The position numbers and the translations under genes are program-made. Of a stretch of 64,000 nt of DNA, positions 42,735-52,456 are shown in pieces. Numbering within the stretch: position 1 is the first letter of the stretch; the number at the start of each line of letters is the position of its first letter. The notes under the pieces were generated by a model, which had not been told where the DNA came from, made no database searches, and was given only the letters and a program-made list of their open reading frames with translations. Source of the DNA: Pseudomonadota bacterium (lineage in GTDB: Bacteria; Pseudomonadota; Gammaproteobacteria; Xanthomonadales; SZUA-38). The stretch spans positions 62,001 to 126,000 of the forward strand of contig JBCCCR010000014.1 in NCBI GenBank assembly GCA_039033415.1. Reading direction: 5' to 3'.

Positions 42735-45107
42735 ATGACAGAAGCCCTGCCCCCCGACGCGCTGCGCTGGTGCGTAGACTTAGCCCAGCTCAGCTTCCGC
42801 TCGACCGCTGAGGTGACGCCCGAGCCGGAGGTGATCGGTCAACCGCTGGCCGCGGACGCGCTTCGCTTCGGTCTGGACTGCAAGGCGCCCGGACAAAATG
42901 TTTTTGTCCGGGGTATCCGCGGGACCGGGCGGCTGACGATGGTAGAGGGCGTGCTGAAGGAGCTGCAGCCCCGCTGCCAGGATCAGCGCGACCGGTGCTA
43001 TGTCCACAACTTCGCCCAGCCCGATCGCCCCAGGCTCATCGACCTGCCGCGCGGCCAGGCGCGCCCGCTGCGGCGCGCGCTGCGAGAAATGGCGGATTTC
43101 GTGGCCAGCGGTCTGGGCGACGCCATGAACAGCCAGCATCTGCAGGCAGCTCGCAGCACGCTGCAGGAGGAAGCTCAGCAGCAGGTCAACCAGATCACCA
43201 ACCCGTTTGAGGAGGAGCTCCGGTCCCAGGACCTGGCGTTGGTTCAGGTCAAAACGCCGCAGGGCAATCAGGCCGCCATCTTCCCGCTCCTCGACGGCCA
43301 GCCCGTTCAGCCGGAGCAGTTTCAGGCGCTGGTGCGAAAAGGTGACATCAGCACCGATCAGCAGACCGAAATCTTTTCCCGCATCGAGGGTTTTGCCAAG
43401 CGACTGCCGGAAATCTCGCAAAAGATCAGCAAGGTGATGCGGCAGAACGCGCGGCAGATTCAGGAGCTGAACGAGAACAGCCTGCGCAGCCTGATGAGCA
43501 GCACCACCTCGGGGATCAAGCAGGAGTTTCCGCACGACGCCCTCGGGGCGCATCTGGACGAGGTGGTGGACGACGTGGTGGACCAGGTGCTCAGCGGCGG
43601 CGGGAAAGACTTTGACCCGGTGACCCGCTACGGCATCAACATTCTGCTGGAGCACCATCAGGACGCCAGCCCCGTCGTGCGCGAAACGAGTCCCAGCCTG
43701 ACCAACCTGCTCGGCAATATCGAGACCGTCTGGGACACCGGCGGACAAGGCAGCGCCGACTACCGGTCGGTTCGCGGCGGCTCCCTGCTCGCCGCAGACG
43801 GCGGGTTTCTGATCCTGGATGCACACGACGTGCTGGCGGAACCCGGCGCCTGGCAGATCCTGATGCGCACCCTGCGCACCGGCATGCTGGAAATTGTGCC
43901 GCGGGAGTACAACTCACCGTTTTCACCGGTCAGCCTGAAACCGGAACCGATCGCCGTGTCGCTGCGGGTTGTGCTGATCGGCAGCGCCTCGCTCTACTAC
44001 CGGCTCGACGCGCTGGACTACGACTTTGCGCACCAGTTCAAGGTGCTGGCCGACTTCAGCGAAGTCCTGGAGCGTGGCCCCGAAGCGCTGCGTCAGTATG
44101 CCGGCGTCCTGGCCCAGATCTGCCAGGAGGAAGGACTGAAGCATCTGACCCACTGCGGCGTCGCCGCGCTCGTCGAGCACGGTGCGCGCGTTGCCGACAA
44201 GGCCGGCAAGCTGACCGCCCGCTTTGGCCGCATCGCCGATCTGGCGCGCGAAGCGGATTGGGTCGCAGGTCAGCGAAGCGCGGAGCTCATCAGCGGTGAC
44301 GACGTGCGCGAAGCCGTGGCCCGCACGCGACTGCGCGCGAGCCTGCCCTCCACCCGCTTTCAGTCTTTTCTGAAGGACGGTACGGTGACCATCGAAACGT
44401 CAGGCGCCCGGATCGGCCAGATCAATGGCCTGGCGGTGATGAGCGCGGGCCCGATCAAGTTTGGCTTCCCCGCCCGGATCACCGCAGCGATCGGCCCAGG
44501 CAGCGCCGGCGTCATCGACATCGAAAGCCGCGCCAGCATGTCCGGCTCCATTCATACCAAAGGCTTTCACATCCTCGGAGGCCTGCTGCGCACCCTGCTA
44601 AAAACCGATCACCCGCTCGCCTTTAACGCCTCGATTGCCTTCGAGCAAAGCTACGGCGGGATCGACGGCGACTCGGCGTCCGGGGCGGAGATCTGCTGCC
44701 TGCTGTCCGCGTTGACGGACGTCCCGCTGCGCCAGGACATCGCCATGACCGGCGCCATCGACCAGCATGGCCGGATCCAGGCCATCGGTGGTGTGAATGA
44801 AAAGGTTGAAGGATTCTTCGACATCTGTGATCACTTCGGGCTGACCGGCAGCCAGGGCGTGATTATCCCCAGCGCCAATGCCGGCGACCTGATGCTGCGC
44901 CAGGACATCGTCGAGGCAGCCCGCGCCGGACAATTTGCGGTATACGCCGTTTCCTCGGTTGAGCAGGCGCTGGCGCTTTACACCGGCCGCGAGGTGGGTC
45001 ATTGGGGCGACGACGGTTACCCGGCAGACAGCCTGCTGGGTATCGCCCGTCAGCGGGCCCGGGAGTTTTGGGAGGAAACGGCCCGCGGTCCGCAGGCCGT
45101 CGAATAG
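42735..45107 (+). CDS. Lon-like AAA (AAA_32) protease
   Basis: A 790-residue ATP-dependent protease-like protein. The P-loop region reads RGIRGTGRLTM with Arg in place of the usual Lys, which is the norm for the AAA_32 Lon-like group. A coiled-coil insert separates it from a Walker B-like GGFLILDAHDVL near residue 358. The C-terminal S16 domain has the catalytic Ser in GIDGDSASGAE (near 646) and Lys in GGVNEKVEGFF (near 688), so proteolysis is probably active. ATG 42735 has AAGGA upstream. It is divergent from the FHA-GGDEF gene. Targets are unknown. Confidence 0.92.
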   Translation: MTEALPPDALRWCVDLAQLSFRSTAEVTPEPEVIGQPLAADALRFGLDCKAPGQNVFVRGIRGTGRLTMVEGVLKELQPRCQDQRDRCYVHNFAQPDRPRLIDLPRGQARPLRRALREMADFVASGLGDAMNSQHLQAARSTLQEEAQQQVNQITNPFEEELRSQDLALVQVKTPQGNQAAIFPLLDGQPVQPEQFQALVRKGDISTDQQTEIFSRIEGFAKRLPEISQKISKVMRQNARQIQELNENSLRSLMSSTTSGIKQEFPHDALGAHLDEVVDDVVDQVLSGGGKDFDPVTRYGINILLEHHQDASPVVRETSPSLTNLLGNIETVWDTGGQGSADYRSVRGGSLLAADGGFLILDAHDVLAEPGAWQILMRTLRTGMLEIVPREYNSPFSPVSLKPEPIAVSLRVVLIGSASLYYRLDALDYDFAHQFKVLADFSEVLERGPEALRQYAGVLAQICQEEGLKHLTHCGVAALVEHGARVADKAGKLTARFGRIADLAREADWVAGQRSAELISGDDVREAVARTRLRASLPSTRFQSFLKDGTVTIETSGARIGQINGLAVMSAGPIKFGFPARITAAIGPGSAGVIDIESRASMSGSIHTKGFHILGGLLRTLLKTDHPLAFNASIAFEQSYGGIDGDSASGAEICCLLSALTDVPLRQDIAMTGAIDQHGRIQAIGGVNEKVEGFFDICDHFGLTGSQGVIIPSANAGDLMLRQDIVEAARAGQFAVYAVSSVEQALALYTGREVGHWGDDGYPADSLLGIARQRAREFWEETARGPQAVE

Positions 45108-45127
45108 GCCGAGCCGCGGGCGAGCAG

Positions 45128-45733
45128 CTAGCCTTCCAGGAGCGGGTTGTCCCAGGCGCCCTCAAAAACCAGCTCAGACAGCGGTCGGCGCTGACGCGGG
45201 CCGGTTTCGCCGCCGTGAAAGTCTTCGTCCAGATCGCTGAGCTCCCCGGGATGCCCAACCGCGATCATCGACATCGGTACGTAGCGGTCAGGGATACCAA
45301 AAGCCAGATGGGCCGCGTCAGCGTCAAAACCGCCCATCTGATGAACCACCAAGCCGGCCGCTACGCCCTGGAGGTGCAGGTTTTCAGCGGCTGCCCCCGT
45401 ATCGTATTGGGCCCAGCGGTTTGGCTTTCCGTTGCGCGAGAACTCGCCGTCGGCCATGACCAGGATCAGCACCGGGGCCTGGCGGGCCCACTGCTGGTTT
45501 TTGTCGGCCAGCGTGTTGAGCGCCGCCTCCCACCCCTCGGGTTGGCGTTCGCGATCCCACAGCAGAAAGCGCCAAGGTTCCTCACCAAAACACGACGGCG
45601 CCCAGCGGGCTGCCTCCAGCATTCTGAGGACAGTCGCGCGGTCGACCGGTCGCGAGTCGATGGCCCGACCGCTCCAGCGTTCGGAAATGATGGATTCAAT
45701 CGGGTGGTCTGCCGGGGCGGGACGTCCGCTCAT
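45128..45733 (-). CDS. Nitroreductase family protein
   Basis: A 201-residue FMN-dependent enzyme. Family features are SERWSGRAIDSRPVD near the N-terminus (the R-S/A-x-R phosphate-binding strand), AARWAPSCFGEEPWRFLLWD, and DTGAAAENLHLQGVAAGL for the flavin-binding helix. Substrates of the group are broad (nitro-compounds, quinones). ATG 45733 is preferred to an upstream in-frame start at 45874, which would give a charged unrelated leader. It is convergent with the Lon-like gene. Confidence 0.85.
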   Translation of the reverse strand: MSGRPAPADHPIESIISERWSGRAIDSRPVDRATVLRMLEAARWAPSCFGEEPWRFLLWDRERQPEGWEAALNTLADKNQQWARQAPVLILVMADGEFSRNGKPNRWAQYDTGAAAENLHLQGVAAGLVVHQMGGFDADAAHLAFGIPDRYVPMSMIAVGHPGELSDLDEDFHGGETGPRQRRPLSELVFEGAWDNPLLEG

Positions 45734-45912
45734 GGTCTTACTCTCGTCAGGCGGGATAGAAAAAGGGCGCCATTGTAACTGCCTCGCGGGCAGATGGTCC
45801 AAATCGTTGCGCTTTGGCGCACCTGCGGACCGGCGATGGCGAGGCCGCTTGCAAACCAGCCCCGTGCTGGCCATGATGCGCGGCTCTTATGGGCACGTTT
45901 GGGACAAAGATC

Positions 45913-46356
45913 ATGAGGCATTTTTTCGTAATTGCATTACTGGCTGGGCTGCTTGTCGGCTGCAGCTCCGACGACAGCGATACCATGAAAGAAAAGGCGG
46001 CTGAGACCGCTGAAGCGGCCAAAGAAGCCGCATCGGACGCTGCTAAGGCCACCGCCGATGCCGCCGGCGACGCGATGGATAAGGCAGGTGAGATGGCCAG
46101 CGACGCCGCAGATGCCGCTGGTGAAGCGATGGATGGCGCCAAAGAAATGGCCGGGGATGCCATGGACAAGGCCGGCGAGATGGCTGACGACGCGATGGAC
46201 GGCGCCAAGCAAATGGCCGGCGACGCGATGGACAAGGCAGGGGAAGAGCTGGAAGCCGCCGGCGAGTCGCTGAAGGAATCCGCCATGGATAAAGCTGACG
46301 AGGCGATGGAAGAAGCCGAAGACGCGGTCGAGGACGCCACCGACGGCGGCAATTGA
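45913..46356 (+). CDS. Alanine-rich repeat lipoprotein (LEA-like hendecads)
   Basis: A 147-residue protein whose signal peptide ends in LLVGCSS, a good lipobox (Cys near residue 17). The mature part is Ala/Asp/Glu/Met/Lys-rich with approximate 11-residue repeats such as AGDAMDKAGEM (three near-identical copies), ASDAADAAGEA and ADDAMDGAKQM. No aromatic residues occur in it. The pattern is that of amphipathic helices like group 3 LEA and YtxH-type proteins, which shield membranes or proteins under desiccation or osmotic stress. The function is inferred from composition only. A terminator follows. Confidence 0.75.
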   Translation: MRHFFVIALLAGLLVGCSSDDSDTMKEKAAETAEAAKEAASDAAKATADAAGDAMDKAGEMASDAADAAGEAMDGAKEMAGDAMDKAGEMADDAMDGAKQMAGDAMDKAGEELEAAGESLKESAMDKADEAMEEAEDAVEDATDGGN

Positions 46357-46386
46357 GCGCTTCCACGGAGCCTTAAAGCCATAGAG

Positions 46387-46419
46387 ACGCCGGCCGGCTT
46401 CGCCCGCCGGCGTTTTCTT
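46387..46419 (+). terminator. Intrinsic terminator after the repeat lipoprotein
   Basis: ACGCCGGC-C-GGC-TTC-GCC-C-GCCGGCGT forms an 11-pair stem with one C-C mismatch (46387-46413), followed by TTTCTTG. It lies 31 bases after the lipoprotein stop and three bases before the end of ptrB, so it may stop both convergent transcripts, though the T-run serves the plus strand. Confidence 0.75.
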
Positions 46420-46421
46420 GT

Positions 46422-48503
46422 CTAAGCTCCGGCCGACCAGCCTGCCGGCTCTTCGCACAACCCCAGCAAGAACGCGTACTCTAAAGCCTGCTCTTCATAC
46501 TGGCGGTAGCGGCCGCTTACGCCGCCGTGGCCAGCGGACATCTCGGTATGGAGCAGCAGCAGCCGGTCGCCCTCTTTCATGGCCCTGAGCTTGGCAACCC
46601 ACTTGGCCGGCTCCCAGTATTGAACCTGACCGTCGTGCAACCCAGCCGTCACCAGCAGGTGCGGATAGGTCTGCCGAGAGACGTTGTCGTAGGGTGACCA
46701 TAGCGCCATGCGGGCGTAGTCGACGGGATCCGACGGATCACCCCACTCATCGTATTCCCCGCTGGTCAGCGGGATCGCCGAATCCTCCATGGTCGTCAGC
46801 ACGTCGACAAACGGGACCTGGGCAATGGCGCCGCACAGCAGCTCCGGGGCCTGATTAAGCACGGCCCCCACCAGCAGACCCCCGGCGGAACCGCCCATGG
46901 CAAAGATCCGGCTTGGGTCGCCGATCTTTGCTTCCGCAAGCCCTTGCAGTACGCCGATAAAGTCGGTGAACGTATTGGTTTTGTGCTCCCGCCGGCCAGC
47001 GTGATACCAGTGCCGACCAAGGTCCTCACCACCACGCACGTGAGCGATGGCAAAGATTACGCCCCGGTCGAGCAGGCTGAGGCGGGAAGCCGAAAACTCG
47101 GGATCGATGCAGGACCCATACGCACCGTAGCCGTAGACCAGCAGCGGCCGCTGGGCCAGCGCCTCCCCATCCTTGCGGTAGACCAGTGATACCGGTATCG
47201 AGTTGCCATCCGCGGCGCGGACGTGGTGCCGCTCGCTGGCGTAGCCAGCAGGGTCATAGCCGCCACCCACCTGCGTGCGTTTGCGAAGCCGCGTGCGCCG
47301 GCTCGCGAGATCGAGGTCGTAAATCTCATAGGGTCGAGTCAGCGAGTTGACGCCGAAGCGGAGCTCCGGCTGATCGAGGCCGTTGTCGTCGAGGAAGTAG
47401 CATGGTCGCTCAGCGGGCTGCAGCCCGTCGATCGTAACCACCCAGGGTGATTCGCCGTCCAGCGGATGGACGCGCAGCACCGGAAGACCGTCGCGCCGCT
47501 CGGCGACCACCACCTGGTTTTCCGTGAGCGCAAAATCCTCGAGCAGGACCTGGTCATCGGCGACGATCAGGGGTTGCCACCGCTCGGGGCTGGAGAAAGC
47601 GGAGCCCTCCGCCTCGAAGAGCTCGAAGTTCTCGTGTCGCAGGTTGCTGTGCACAAAAACCCGACCGTCCCGGTCGTCGACGCCATACTCGTGCCCGGGG
47701 CGCCGGGGCGCAAACACCTGAAAGGCCGCCTCAGGCTCTTCGGCAGCGAGCCACCAGACTTCATCACTGAGAGTGCTGCCGTGGTGTATGTACAGGTACT
47801 GCCGCGACGTCCCTCGACTGACGCTGGTGTAAAACGCAGGATCCTCTTCGCGACGGCACAGCTGGTCGGTATCCGCGGGCTGACCCAGCCGGTGGCGCCA
47901 CACTTCGTTGGGCAGCAGCGTTTCGGAGTCCTTTTTGACATAAAACAGGTAGCGCCCGTCAGCCGACCATGCGACCCCGTCGTCGATCCCCTCGATCTTT
48001 GGGTCGACTTCGCTACCGGTTTCGAGATCCAGCACCGTCAGCGCGTACAGCCCGCGACCCAGCCGATCCTCCGTGATCGCCAGCCACCGATGGTCATCGC
48101 TGCACGCGAGGTCACCGAGCTCATAGTAGGGATGCCCCTGCGCCCGCTGGTTACAATCGAGGATGACCTGCGCCGGCGCGTTTGGCTGCAGGCTGCGACG
48201 CAGAAAGACGGGGTACTCGAGATCGCCGCTGACGCGGGTGAAATATTCGAACGGCCCACGGCGATAAGGCACGGTCTCATCATCGCGAATGACCCGGCCG
48301 ATCAGCTCCTGCTCAAGCGTTCGGCGAAGCCCCGCCAGCGGCGTCAGCTCGGCTTCGGTGTAGCGGTTTTCCGCCGCGAGGTGGCTGAGTACCGCCTCGT
48401 CAGATCGAGAGTCGTCTCGCAGCCAGTGCCAGGGGTCGTCACGGTGCTTACCGTGAGCGTGGTGCTGAAACGGTTTGCGGGCCGCCAGGGGCGGCCGGGT
48501 CAG
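46422..48503 (-). CDS. ptrB: Oligopeptidase B (S9A family)
   Basis: A 693-residue serine oligopeptidase that cuts short peptides after basic residues. The N-terminal propeller starts with [18 protein letters not shown]; the alpha/beta-hydrolase domain has the catalytic Ser in [12 protein letters not shown], Asp in [15 protein letters not shown] and His in [12 protein letters not shown]. The start is unusual: no ATG, GTG or TTG lies in frame near the expected N-terminus, and CTG 48503 is the best candidate. It overlaps the gltA stop as CTGA and has GGAG five bases upstream. The next in-frame start codons upstream are GTGs more than 100 bases inside gltA. Length with CTG fits the family. Confidence 0.9.
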   Translation of the reverse strand: MTRPPLAARKPFQHHAHGKHRDDPWHWLRDDSRSDEAVLSHLAAENRYTEAELTPLAGLRRTLEQELIGRVIRDDETVPYRRGPFEYFTRVSGDLEYPVFLRRSLQPNAPAQVILDCNQRAQGHPYYELGDLACSDDHRWLAITEDRLGRGLYALTVLDLETGSEVDPKIEGIDDGVAWSADGRYLFYVKKDSETLLPNEVWRHRLGQPADTDQLCRREEDPAFYTSVSRGTSRQYLYIHHGSTLSDEVWWLAAEEPEAAFQVFAPRRPGHEYGVDDRDGRVFVHSNLRHENFELFEAEGSAFSSPERWQPLIVADDQVLLEDFALTENQVVVAERRDGLPVLRVHPLDGESPWVVTIDGLQPAERPCYFLDDNGLDQPELRFGVNSLTRPYEIYDLDLASRRTRLRKRTQVGGGYDPAGYASERHHVRAADGNSIPVSLVYRKDGEALAQRPLLVYGYGAYGSCIDPEFSASRLSLLDRGVIFAIAHVRGGEDLGRHWYHAGRREHKTNTFTDFIGVLQGLAEAKIGDPSRIFAMGGSAGGLLVGAVLNQAPELLCGAIAQVPFVDVLTTMEDSAIPLTSGEYDEWGDPSDPVDYARMALWSPYDNVSRQTYPHLLVTAGLHDGQVQYWEPAKWVAKLRAMKEGDRLLLLHTEMSAGHGGVSGRYRQYEEQALEYAFLLGLCEEPAGWSAGA

Positions 48504-49795
48504 GAGCGCTCCGCCAGGGGCACGTAGTCGCGGGCCGCGTTCCCGGTGTAAACCTGCCGGGGCCGGCCGATGCGGGTTTCCGGCGTTTCGCACTGTTCCA
48601 GCCACTGGGATACCCAGCCGACGGTCCGGGCAATCGCAAACATCACTGTGAACATGTTGGTCGGGATGTTCAGCGCCTTGTAGATGATGCCGGAATAGAA
48701 ATCGACGTTGGGGTAGAGCTTGCGCTGGACGAAGTAGTCGTCCTGCAGCGCAATTTCTTCCAGCTTCATGGCCAGATCCAGCAGCGGGTCGGAGATGCCC
48801 ATTTTTTCGAGCACTTCGTGACACGTCTTGCGGATAATGGTCGCGCGCGGATCGAAGTTCTTGTAAACCCGGTGGCCAAAACCCATCAACCGGAACGGGT
48901 CGTTTTTGTCTTTGGCCCGCTCCATGAACTTCGGCACGTTTTCCACGCTGCCGATCTCGTTCAGCATGCGAAGCACCGCTTCGTTGGCGCCGCCGTGGGC
49001 CGGGCCCCAGAGTGCGCAGCAACCCGCCGCGATGCAGGCGTACGGATTCGCGCCGGTGCTGCCGGCCAGCCGAACGGTAGAGGTACTGGCGTTTTGCTCG
49101 TGGTCGGCGTGCAGGATAAACAACAGATCCAGCGCATTAGCCGCTACGGGATCCACTTCATAAGGTTCCGCCGGCACCGAATACATCATGTGCAGCAGGC
49201 GCGAGGCGTAGCCGAGCGCGTTGCTCGGGTAGGCGTATGGCCAGCCGATCGAATGCCGGTAACAGGCTGCAGCCACGGTCGGCATCTTCGCGATCATGCG
49301 GATCGCGGCGAGCCGCCGGTGAGCCGGGTTATCGATGTCGAGCGAGTCATGATAAAACGCTGACATCGAGGCCACGATGCCCATCATCATGGCCATCGGG
49401 TGCGCATCGTAGTTAAAGCCGCCGATGAAGGTCTTCATCGACTCGTGGATCATGGTGTGATACCGGATTTCCTGGCGAAAATCTTCGAGCGCCGTCGCGT
49501 CAGGCAGGTCGCCGTTCAGCAGCAGGTAAGAAACCTCGGTAAACGAACTCTGCTCGGCCAGTTGCTCGATCGGATAGCCGCGATACAGGAGGATGCCCTC
49601 GTCGCCGTCGATGTAGGTCACCGCGCTGCGGCAGGCCGCCGTGGCCGCGAAGCCGGAATCGTAGGTGAAGTAGCCCAGGGCGCCAGGCAGTTTTTTGATG
49701 TCGACCGTGGGAAGACCCGCGGAGCCGCTGATTACGGGCAGTTCTAAGTCTGAGCCCGTACTGGGATCGGTAATCAGCAGTTTATCGGCTGGCAC
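48500..49795 (-). CDS. gltA: Citrate synthase (type II)
   Basis: A 431-residue TCA-cycle enzyme condensing acetyl-CoA and oxaloacetate. Catalytic His residues occur in [12 protein letters not shown] and [14 protein letters not shown], and the catalytic Asp in [13 protein letters not shown]. The N-terminal ELPVISG and [14 protein letters not shown] are typical of the hexameric Gram-negative type. The start is ATG 49795. It is followed without a gap by ptrB. Confidence 0.98.
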   Translation of the reverse strand: MPADKLLITDPSTGSDLELPVISGSAGLPTVDIKKLPGALGYFTYDSGFAATAACRSAVTYIDGDEGILLYRGYPIEQLAEQSSFTEVSYLLLNGDLPDATALEDFRQEIRYHTMIHESMKTFIGGFNYDAHPMAMMMGIVASMSAFYHDSLDIDNPAHRRLAAIRMIAKMPTVAAACYRHSIGWPYAYPSNALGYASRLLHMMYSVPAEPYEVDPVAANALDLLFILHADHEQNASTSTVRLAGSTGANPYACIAAGCCALWGPAHGGANEAVLRMLNEIGSVENVPKFMERAKDKNDPFRLMGFGHRVYKNFDPRATIIRKTCHEVLEKMGISDPLLDLAMKLEEIALQDDYFVQRKLYPNVDFYSGIIYKALNIPTNMFTVMFAIARTVGWVSQWLEQCETPETRIGRPRQVYTGNAARDYVPLAERS

Positions 49796-49883
49796 GTGTC
49801 GCTCCTGTGGACCGTTTTGGGGGGCGCAAGGATACCACAGCTCAAGGCCCGGAGCGTGTTTTTTCCAACAAGTGTTTAATTTT

Positions 49884-49905
49884 GGCGCCGGCAGAATCCG
49901 GCGCC
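49884..49905. other. 8-bp hairpin between rpmE2 and gltA
   Basis: GGCGCCGG and CCGGCGCC enclose a 6-base loop, 53 bases beyond the rpmE2 stop in its transcription direction. On the minus strand the stem is followed by AAAATTAAAC, not T-rich, so it is not a canonical terminator for rpmE2. It may be part of the gltA leader. Confidence 0.35.
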
Positions 49906-49958
49906 GTCTCGGGCGGGCGAAGCGGCGGCCTTCACCCGTGCCTCAGAGCGGGTTTGCG

Positions 49959-50213
49959 TCAGCTGCTGCCGCCGCGACGATAGCGCCGCTTGAACTTGTC
50001 GACCCGACCACCGCTGTCCACAATTTTGTGTTTTCCGGTGTAAAACGGGTGAGACTGGCTGGAGATTTCCACCTTGATCAGCGGGTACTCGTTGCCGTCT
50101 TCCCACTGGATCGTCTCTTTGCTGGACATGGTCGACCGCGTCAGAAAGGAGAAGTCGCAGGAAATGTCCTGAAAAACCACGTCGCGGTACTGCGGATGCG
50201 TATCTTGTTTCAT
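49959..50213 (-). CDS. rpmE2: 50S ribosomal protein L31, type B
   Basis: An 84-residue ribosomal protein beginning [19 protein letters not shown] and ending [10 protein letters not shown]. Family features are [15 protein letters not shown] and [13 protein letters not shown]. It lacks the Cys set of the zinc-containing type A, so it is the zinc-independent form that in other bacteria replaces type A under zinc limitation. I see no clear Zur box in the 177-base divergent gap. Confidence 0.96.
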   Translation of the reverse strand: MKQDTHPQYRDVVFQDISCDFSFLTRSTMSSKETIQWEDGNEYPLIKVEISSQSHPFYTGKHKIVDSGGRVDKFKRRYRRGGSS

Positions 50214-50390
50214 ATTCGTTCTTCGCTGGCGACCGAATCCTGCGTCGGCCTGCAGCCTGCTGTTGTTTGCCTCTACCGACGAGCGATAGCGCTGTTTAAG
50301 TGGACGCTTCGGGCTGTCGTTGAGCCCAACGCGGCAAAGCCGGCTAGTCTATCGCGACACGCGGAACGCAGCAAGCGCTACAATCCGCCC

Positions 50391-51074
50391 ATGAAACGCG
50401 CCTCTCTGCTGGCCCTGCAGCTTTTCCCCTGGCTGCTGCTGCTCACCATTCTTGGGGCACGGGCCTCGCTGCCGGTGGAGACGTTTCGGGCCCGATTTAT
50501 GGGCGAGCTGGGTCCGATAGAGCTCGGGACGGTGGTCCTGCTGCTCATCGCCATCGCGATCGGTGCGCTGCTCCTGAAGCGAGCGCGCCCGCGGCCGCTC
50601 CAGCGACTCTGGTACGCCCTCGTCGTCGCGGGCTGTATCTATTTTGCCGGGGAAGAACTTAGCTGGGGTCAGCACCTTGCGGGCTGGTCAACGCCCGACG
50701 CCATCGCTCGACTCAACGATCAACAGGAAACCAATCTCCACAACATGAGCAGCTGGCTCGATCAGAAGCCCCGTCTGGCCCTGGAGCTTTGGATGGTGTT
50801 CGGCGCGCTGCTGGCGCTAGGCCGCCGCGCCGGCGGACGTCGAAGACCCCTTGGCGCCCCCTGGGAATGGGCGCTGCCCGGCCTCGCCTGCGCGTCAGCC
50901 GGGCTGGCGGTGCTGCTGAGCCGACTGCCGGAGCGCCTGGCTGGGCTGTGGGCCCCGGCGAGCCAGACCCCTTTCGATATTCGGCTGGCGGAAGTGCAGG
51001 AGCTGATGATCAGTGTGCACCTGTTGACCTATCTGGTTGCTGCCCTTGTCGATACTGGGAAACGGACCGAATAA
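50391..51074 (+). CDS. Uncharacterised multi-spanning membrane protein
   Basis: A 227-residue protein with five or six membrane helices. Its most striking segment, between helices 3 and 4, is YFAGEELSWGQHLAGWSTP followed by QQETNLHNMSSWLD. This combination of GEE-x-S-W-G-Q and Q-E-x-N-x-H-N recurs in an uncharacterised bacterial membrane family and has conserved acid and His residues that could bind metal or act catalytically. ATG 50391. It is divergent from rpmE2 and convergent with the small CPXCG gene. Confidence 0.7.
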   Translation: MKRASLLALQLFPWLLLLTILGARASLPVETFRARFMGELGPIELGTVVLLLIAIAIGALLLKRARPRPLQRLWYALVVAGCIYFAGEELSWGQHLAGWSTPDAIARLNDQQETNLHNMSSWLDQKPRLALELWMVFGALLALGRRAGGRRRPLGAPWEWALPGLACASAGLAVLLSRLPERLAGLWAPASQTPFDIRLAEVQELMISVHLLTYLVAALVDTGKRTE

Positions 51075-51107
51075 TAAGCGTCGAGGAGGTGGCTATAGGG
51101 CATGCAC

Positions 51108-51287
51108 TTAGCTTTCCCGGTCGACCGACAACACCTGTCCAAACGCGGCCAGCACGACAATCGGTCGGCAGCACACCTCGCAGTCGATCACCTGCTCGTC
51201 CCGGTCGAGCTCCGGCTCCAGAAAGATCGTGAAGGTTTCCCAGCAGTAAGGACACTGGATATCTCGCTCGCTGAGCTGCTCAAACAT
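51108..51287 (-). CDS. CPXCG-motif cysteine-rich small protein
   Basis: A 59-residue protein with two Cys pairs, CPYCWETF near the start and CEVCCRPI near the middle, fitting the CPXCG family of small zinc-ribbon-like proteins. The start at ATG 51287 overlaps the end of hemW by eight bases. Function unknown. Confidence 0.88.
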   Translation of the reverse strand: MFEQLSERDIQCPYCWETFTIFLEPELDRDEQVIDCEVCCRPIVVLAAFGQVLSVDRES

Positions 51288-52431
51288 CGCGCAGAAACAG
51301 CCCCTGAACGTCATTGAGATATTGATACCCCAGCTCGCTGGGCGCTATCCGTTCGGCGTCGACGTTGAGCCACCCCTTCTCGACACCGATGTGGAGCTCC
51401 GGCTCAAGCTGCGCCATCGTCAGCCCCGTGCGCCGGGTAAAGTCGCTGACCGCAACGCCTGCTCTTAGCCGCAGCGCCCCGAGCATGAATTCGAATACGA
51501 GGTCGTCGGGGCCGAGCGTGGTTGTCTGGATGACCCGCTCCGGGCCAGCGAGATACGTGGCCGGATGGCGCTGCTTAACCAGGCGCTTCACCGAACCCTC
51601 GGCGGCGCTCGTGATTTTGCCGTGGGCGCCCGCGCCGATGCCCAGATAATCGCCGAAGCGCCAGTAGTTCAGGTTGTGCTGGCAGGCTTGACCGGGCCGG
51701 GCAAAAGCCGACACCTCGTATCGCTCGTAGCCGGCATCCGCGAGAAGCTGATGAGCCTGCTCCGTCATTTCCCACGACAGGTCCGCATCGGGCAGCTTCG
51801 CCGGCGGCGTGCGGTGGAACAGCGTATTGGGTTCCAGCGTCAGCTGATAGTGGGAAATGTGGCCCGGATCGAGCGCGAGCGCGCGCTCCAGGTCCGCCAC
51901 CATTTCGGCTGTGGTTTGCCCCGGCAGGCCGAACATCAGGTCGATATTGATGCCCTCAAAGCCCACCTTTAGCGCCTCCCGAACCGCCTGCTCGGCGCAG
52001 TCGGCGCTGTGGATCCGGCCAATTTTTTCCAGCAGCCGGTCGTTGAAACTCTGGATACCCAGCGACAGCCGCGTCACGCCCGCCGCTCGGTAGTCAGCCA
52101 GCGGGCCGCTTTCCAGGGTCCCGGGGTTCGCCTCCATCGTCACCTCAGCCCCAGGCCTGATCGCAATCCGCGCCGCCACTCCACTCAGCAGCCGTTCGAT
52201 GTCTTTGGCCGGAAACAGGCTTGGCGTGCCGCCGCCGATAAATATGGTGCTGACCGTGCGCCCCCAAACCCGGGGCAGATCCGCCTCCAGGTCAGTCAGG
52301 AGCGCCTCGACATAATCCGTCGTCGGTGCGTCACCTTTCAGCTGGTGAGAGTTGAAGTCGCAGTAGGGACACTTGCGCACGCACCACGGCAGGTGGATAT
52401 AAAGGCTGAGCGGCGGAAGTCCGTTGAACAT
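51280..52431 (-). CDS. hemW: Radical SAM heme chaperone HemW
   Basis: A 383-residue protein with the radical-SAM cluster motif CVRKCPYC right after the start (LYIHLPWCVRKCPYCDFNSH, cited as 20 residues), plus IFIGGGTPSLF, EVTMEANPGTLE, RLSLGIQSFND and GFEGINIDLMFGLPGQT. HemW delivers heme to respiratory enzymes; it was long annotated as HemN-like. The first Cys triad is CxxxCxxC, with Phe after the DF pair, matching HemW. I use ATG 52431 and not 52488, which would add 19 residues of unlikely sequence. It follows rdgB by 25 bases. Confidence 0.94.
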   Translation of the reverse strand: MFNGLPPLSLYIHLPWCVRKCPYCDFNSHQLKGDAPTTDYVEALLTDLEADLPRVWGRTVSTIFIGGGTPSLFPAKDIERLLSGVAARIAIRPGAEVTMEANPGTLESGPLADYRAAGVTRLSLGIQSFNDRLLEKIGRIHSADCAEQAVREALKVGFEGINIDLMFGLPGQTTAEMVADLERALALDPGHISHYQLTLEPNTLFHRTPPAKLPDADLSWEMTEQAHQLLADAGYERYEVSAFARPGQACQHNLNYWRFGDYLGIGAGAHGKITSAAEGSVKRLVKQRHPATYLAGPERVIQTTTLGPDDLVFEFMLGALRLRAGVAVSDFTRRTGLTMAQLEPELHIGVEKGWLNVDAERIAPSELGYQYLNDVQGLFLRDV

Positions 52432-52456
52432 GGGCCTGAACCCGGCGGCAGCCCGG

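Noticed and set aside
48504-49022. Extended N-terminus of ptrB inside gltA
   Set aside because: The upstream residues are gltA read in another frame, rich in Arg/Pro/His, and do not match oligopeptidase B.
49884-49905. Terminator for rpmE2
   Set aside because: On the minus strand the hairpin is followed by A-rich, not T-rich, sequence.
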